Source: Caldisericia bacterium
Lineage (GTDB): Bacteria > Caldisericota > Caldisericia > UBA6126
Direction: 5' to 3'
NCBI GenBank assembly: GCA_028708485.1
Contig: JAQVYZ010000079.1
Span: 1-5,825 of the forward strand
DNA length: 5,825 bases
The notes beneath the pieces are model-generated. The model was not told where the DNA came from and searched no databases. It saw nothing but the letters and a program-made list of their open reading frames with translations. Below, piece by piece: positions 5,757 through 5,825 of the stretch. Numbering within the stretch: the stretch's first letter is position 1; each line of letters begins with the position of its first letter. The translations under genes were made by a program, and so were the position numbers.

Positions 5757-5825
5757 TTCGTTCATCATCCATTCGAAAGCCTAAAATACCCCCGACAATA
5801 GCTTTATCAGTACCATGCCCCATCC

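Larger units (their letters stand above)
5296..5825 (-). pseudogene. sdaAB: L-serine dehydratase beta subunit, 5'-truncated by window and interrupted by an in-frame TAA
   Basis: This reading frame continues in from the right edge and ends at TAA 5298-5296. Before the interruption it reads MGHGTDKAIVGGILGFRMDDERIPGSFE, the GHGTD region of SdaAB. After it comes AREQGIQIEFSC, then HPNEVSIEFY and GQSIGGGAAKIVEI, and then an ACT-type regulatory domain (from about 5550: MHDILIIQYKDVPGMVGFFGEVLGDHHINIAYLDISR). All parts are in one frame and similarity continues unbroken across the interruption, so only one codon is wrong: TAA at 5739-5737, where SdaAB relatives have an ordinary residue (SFE-x-A(K/R)E). 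TAA is the normal terminator of four plus-strand genes here (trkH, the OB-like gene, the polyferredoxin and the racemase), so recoding is unlikely. SdaAB pairs with SdaAA. The gene may be a recent pseudogene, a sequencing or assembly error, or a split gene; an 84-codon ACT-only frame starts at ATG 5550 but lacks a properly spaced ribosome site. Confidence 0.85.

Noticed and set aside
5749..5759. GAATTCCCGGG resembling an old cloning-vector polylinker
   Set aside because: The match is only 11 nt and the sequence reads through as normal SdaAB (DERIPGSFE) with correct family length, so vector contamination is unlikely.

Overview
The window looks like an ordinary chromosomal stretch from a low-GC, probably anaerobic Firmicute, most likely Clostridia. 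The inference rests on the AT-rich coding DNA, strong AGGAGG ribosome sites, a two-subunit iron-sulfur L-serine dehydratase, a membrane polyferredoxin, and an exported protein that resembles the 'copper amine oxidase N-terminal/stalk' domain proteins common in that group. No species call is possible. There is no tRNA, rRNA, CRISPR array, insertion sequence or phage signature.

Layout: (1) At the left edge, on the minus strand, is the first 60 codons of an exported protein whose gene runs off the window. (2) After a divergent gap of about 90 bp, a tightly packed plus-strand cluster begins. It holds an unlisted 38-codon (or 35-codon) single-span membrane peptide (272-388), a TrkH-family potassium/cation channel-transporter subunit (385-1902, joined to the peptide by an ATGA overlap), and a signal-peptide/OB-fold-like/membrane-anchor protein (1886-2392, overlapping trkH by 17 nt). 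(3) Then, after an 81-bp gap, comes a NapH/NosR-like membrane polyferredoxin with its own strong ribosome site (2474-3664), followed 19 bp later by an aspartate/glutamate-racemase family enzyme (3684-4382). (4) On the minus strand, convergent with these, are the two subunit genes of an iron-sulfur L-serine dehydratase: sdaAB (running in from the right edge, ending at 5296) and sdaAA (5318-4416), overlapping by 23 nt.

How the genes work together: the first plus-strand trio looks like a translationally coupled cation-uptake unit in which TrkH is accompanied by a tiny membrane peptide and an extracytoplasmic OB-like protein. No cytoplasmic TrkA/KtrA gating subunit is present here. The polyferredoxin suggests membrane electron transfer. 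The serine dehydratase would deaminate L-serine to pyruvate and ammonia, and the amino-acid racemase next door could plausibly feed amino-acid catabolism, although that link is inference.

The two most notable observations are: (a) sdaAB carries an in-frame TAA at 5739-5737, inside the loop of a perfect 8-bp GC-rich inverted repeat, so the gene is either a recent nonsense pseudogene or carries a sequencing error; and (b) the unannotated membrane microprotein fused by overlap to trkH. I see no convincing evidence of an entirely new system; the TrkH/microprotein/OB-protein unit is the best candidate for something under-described.
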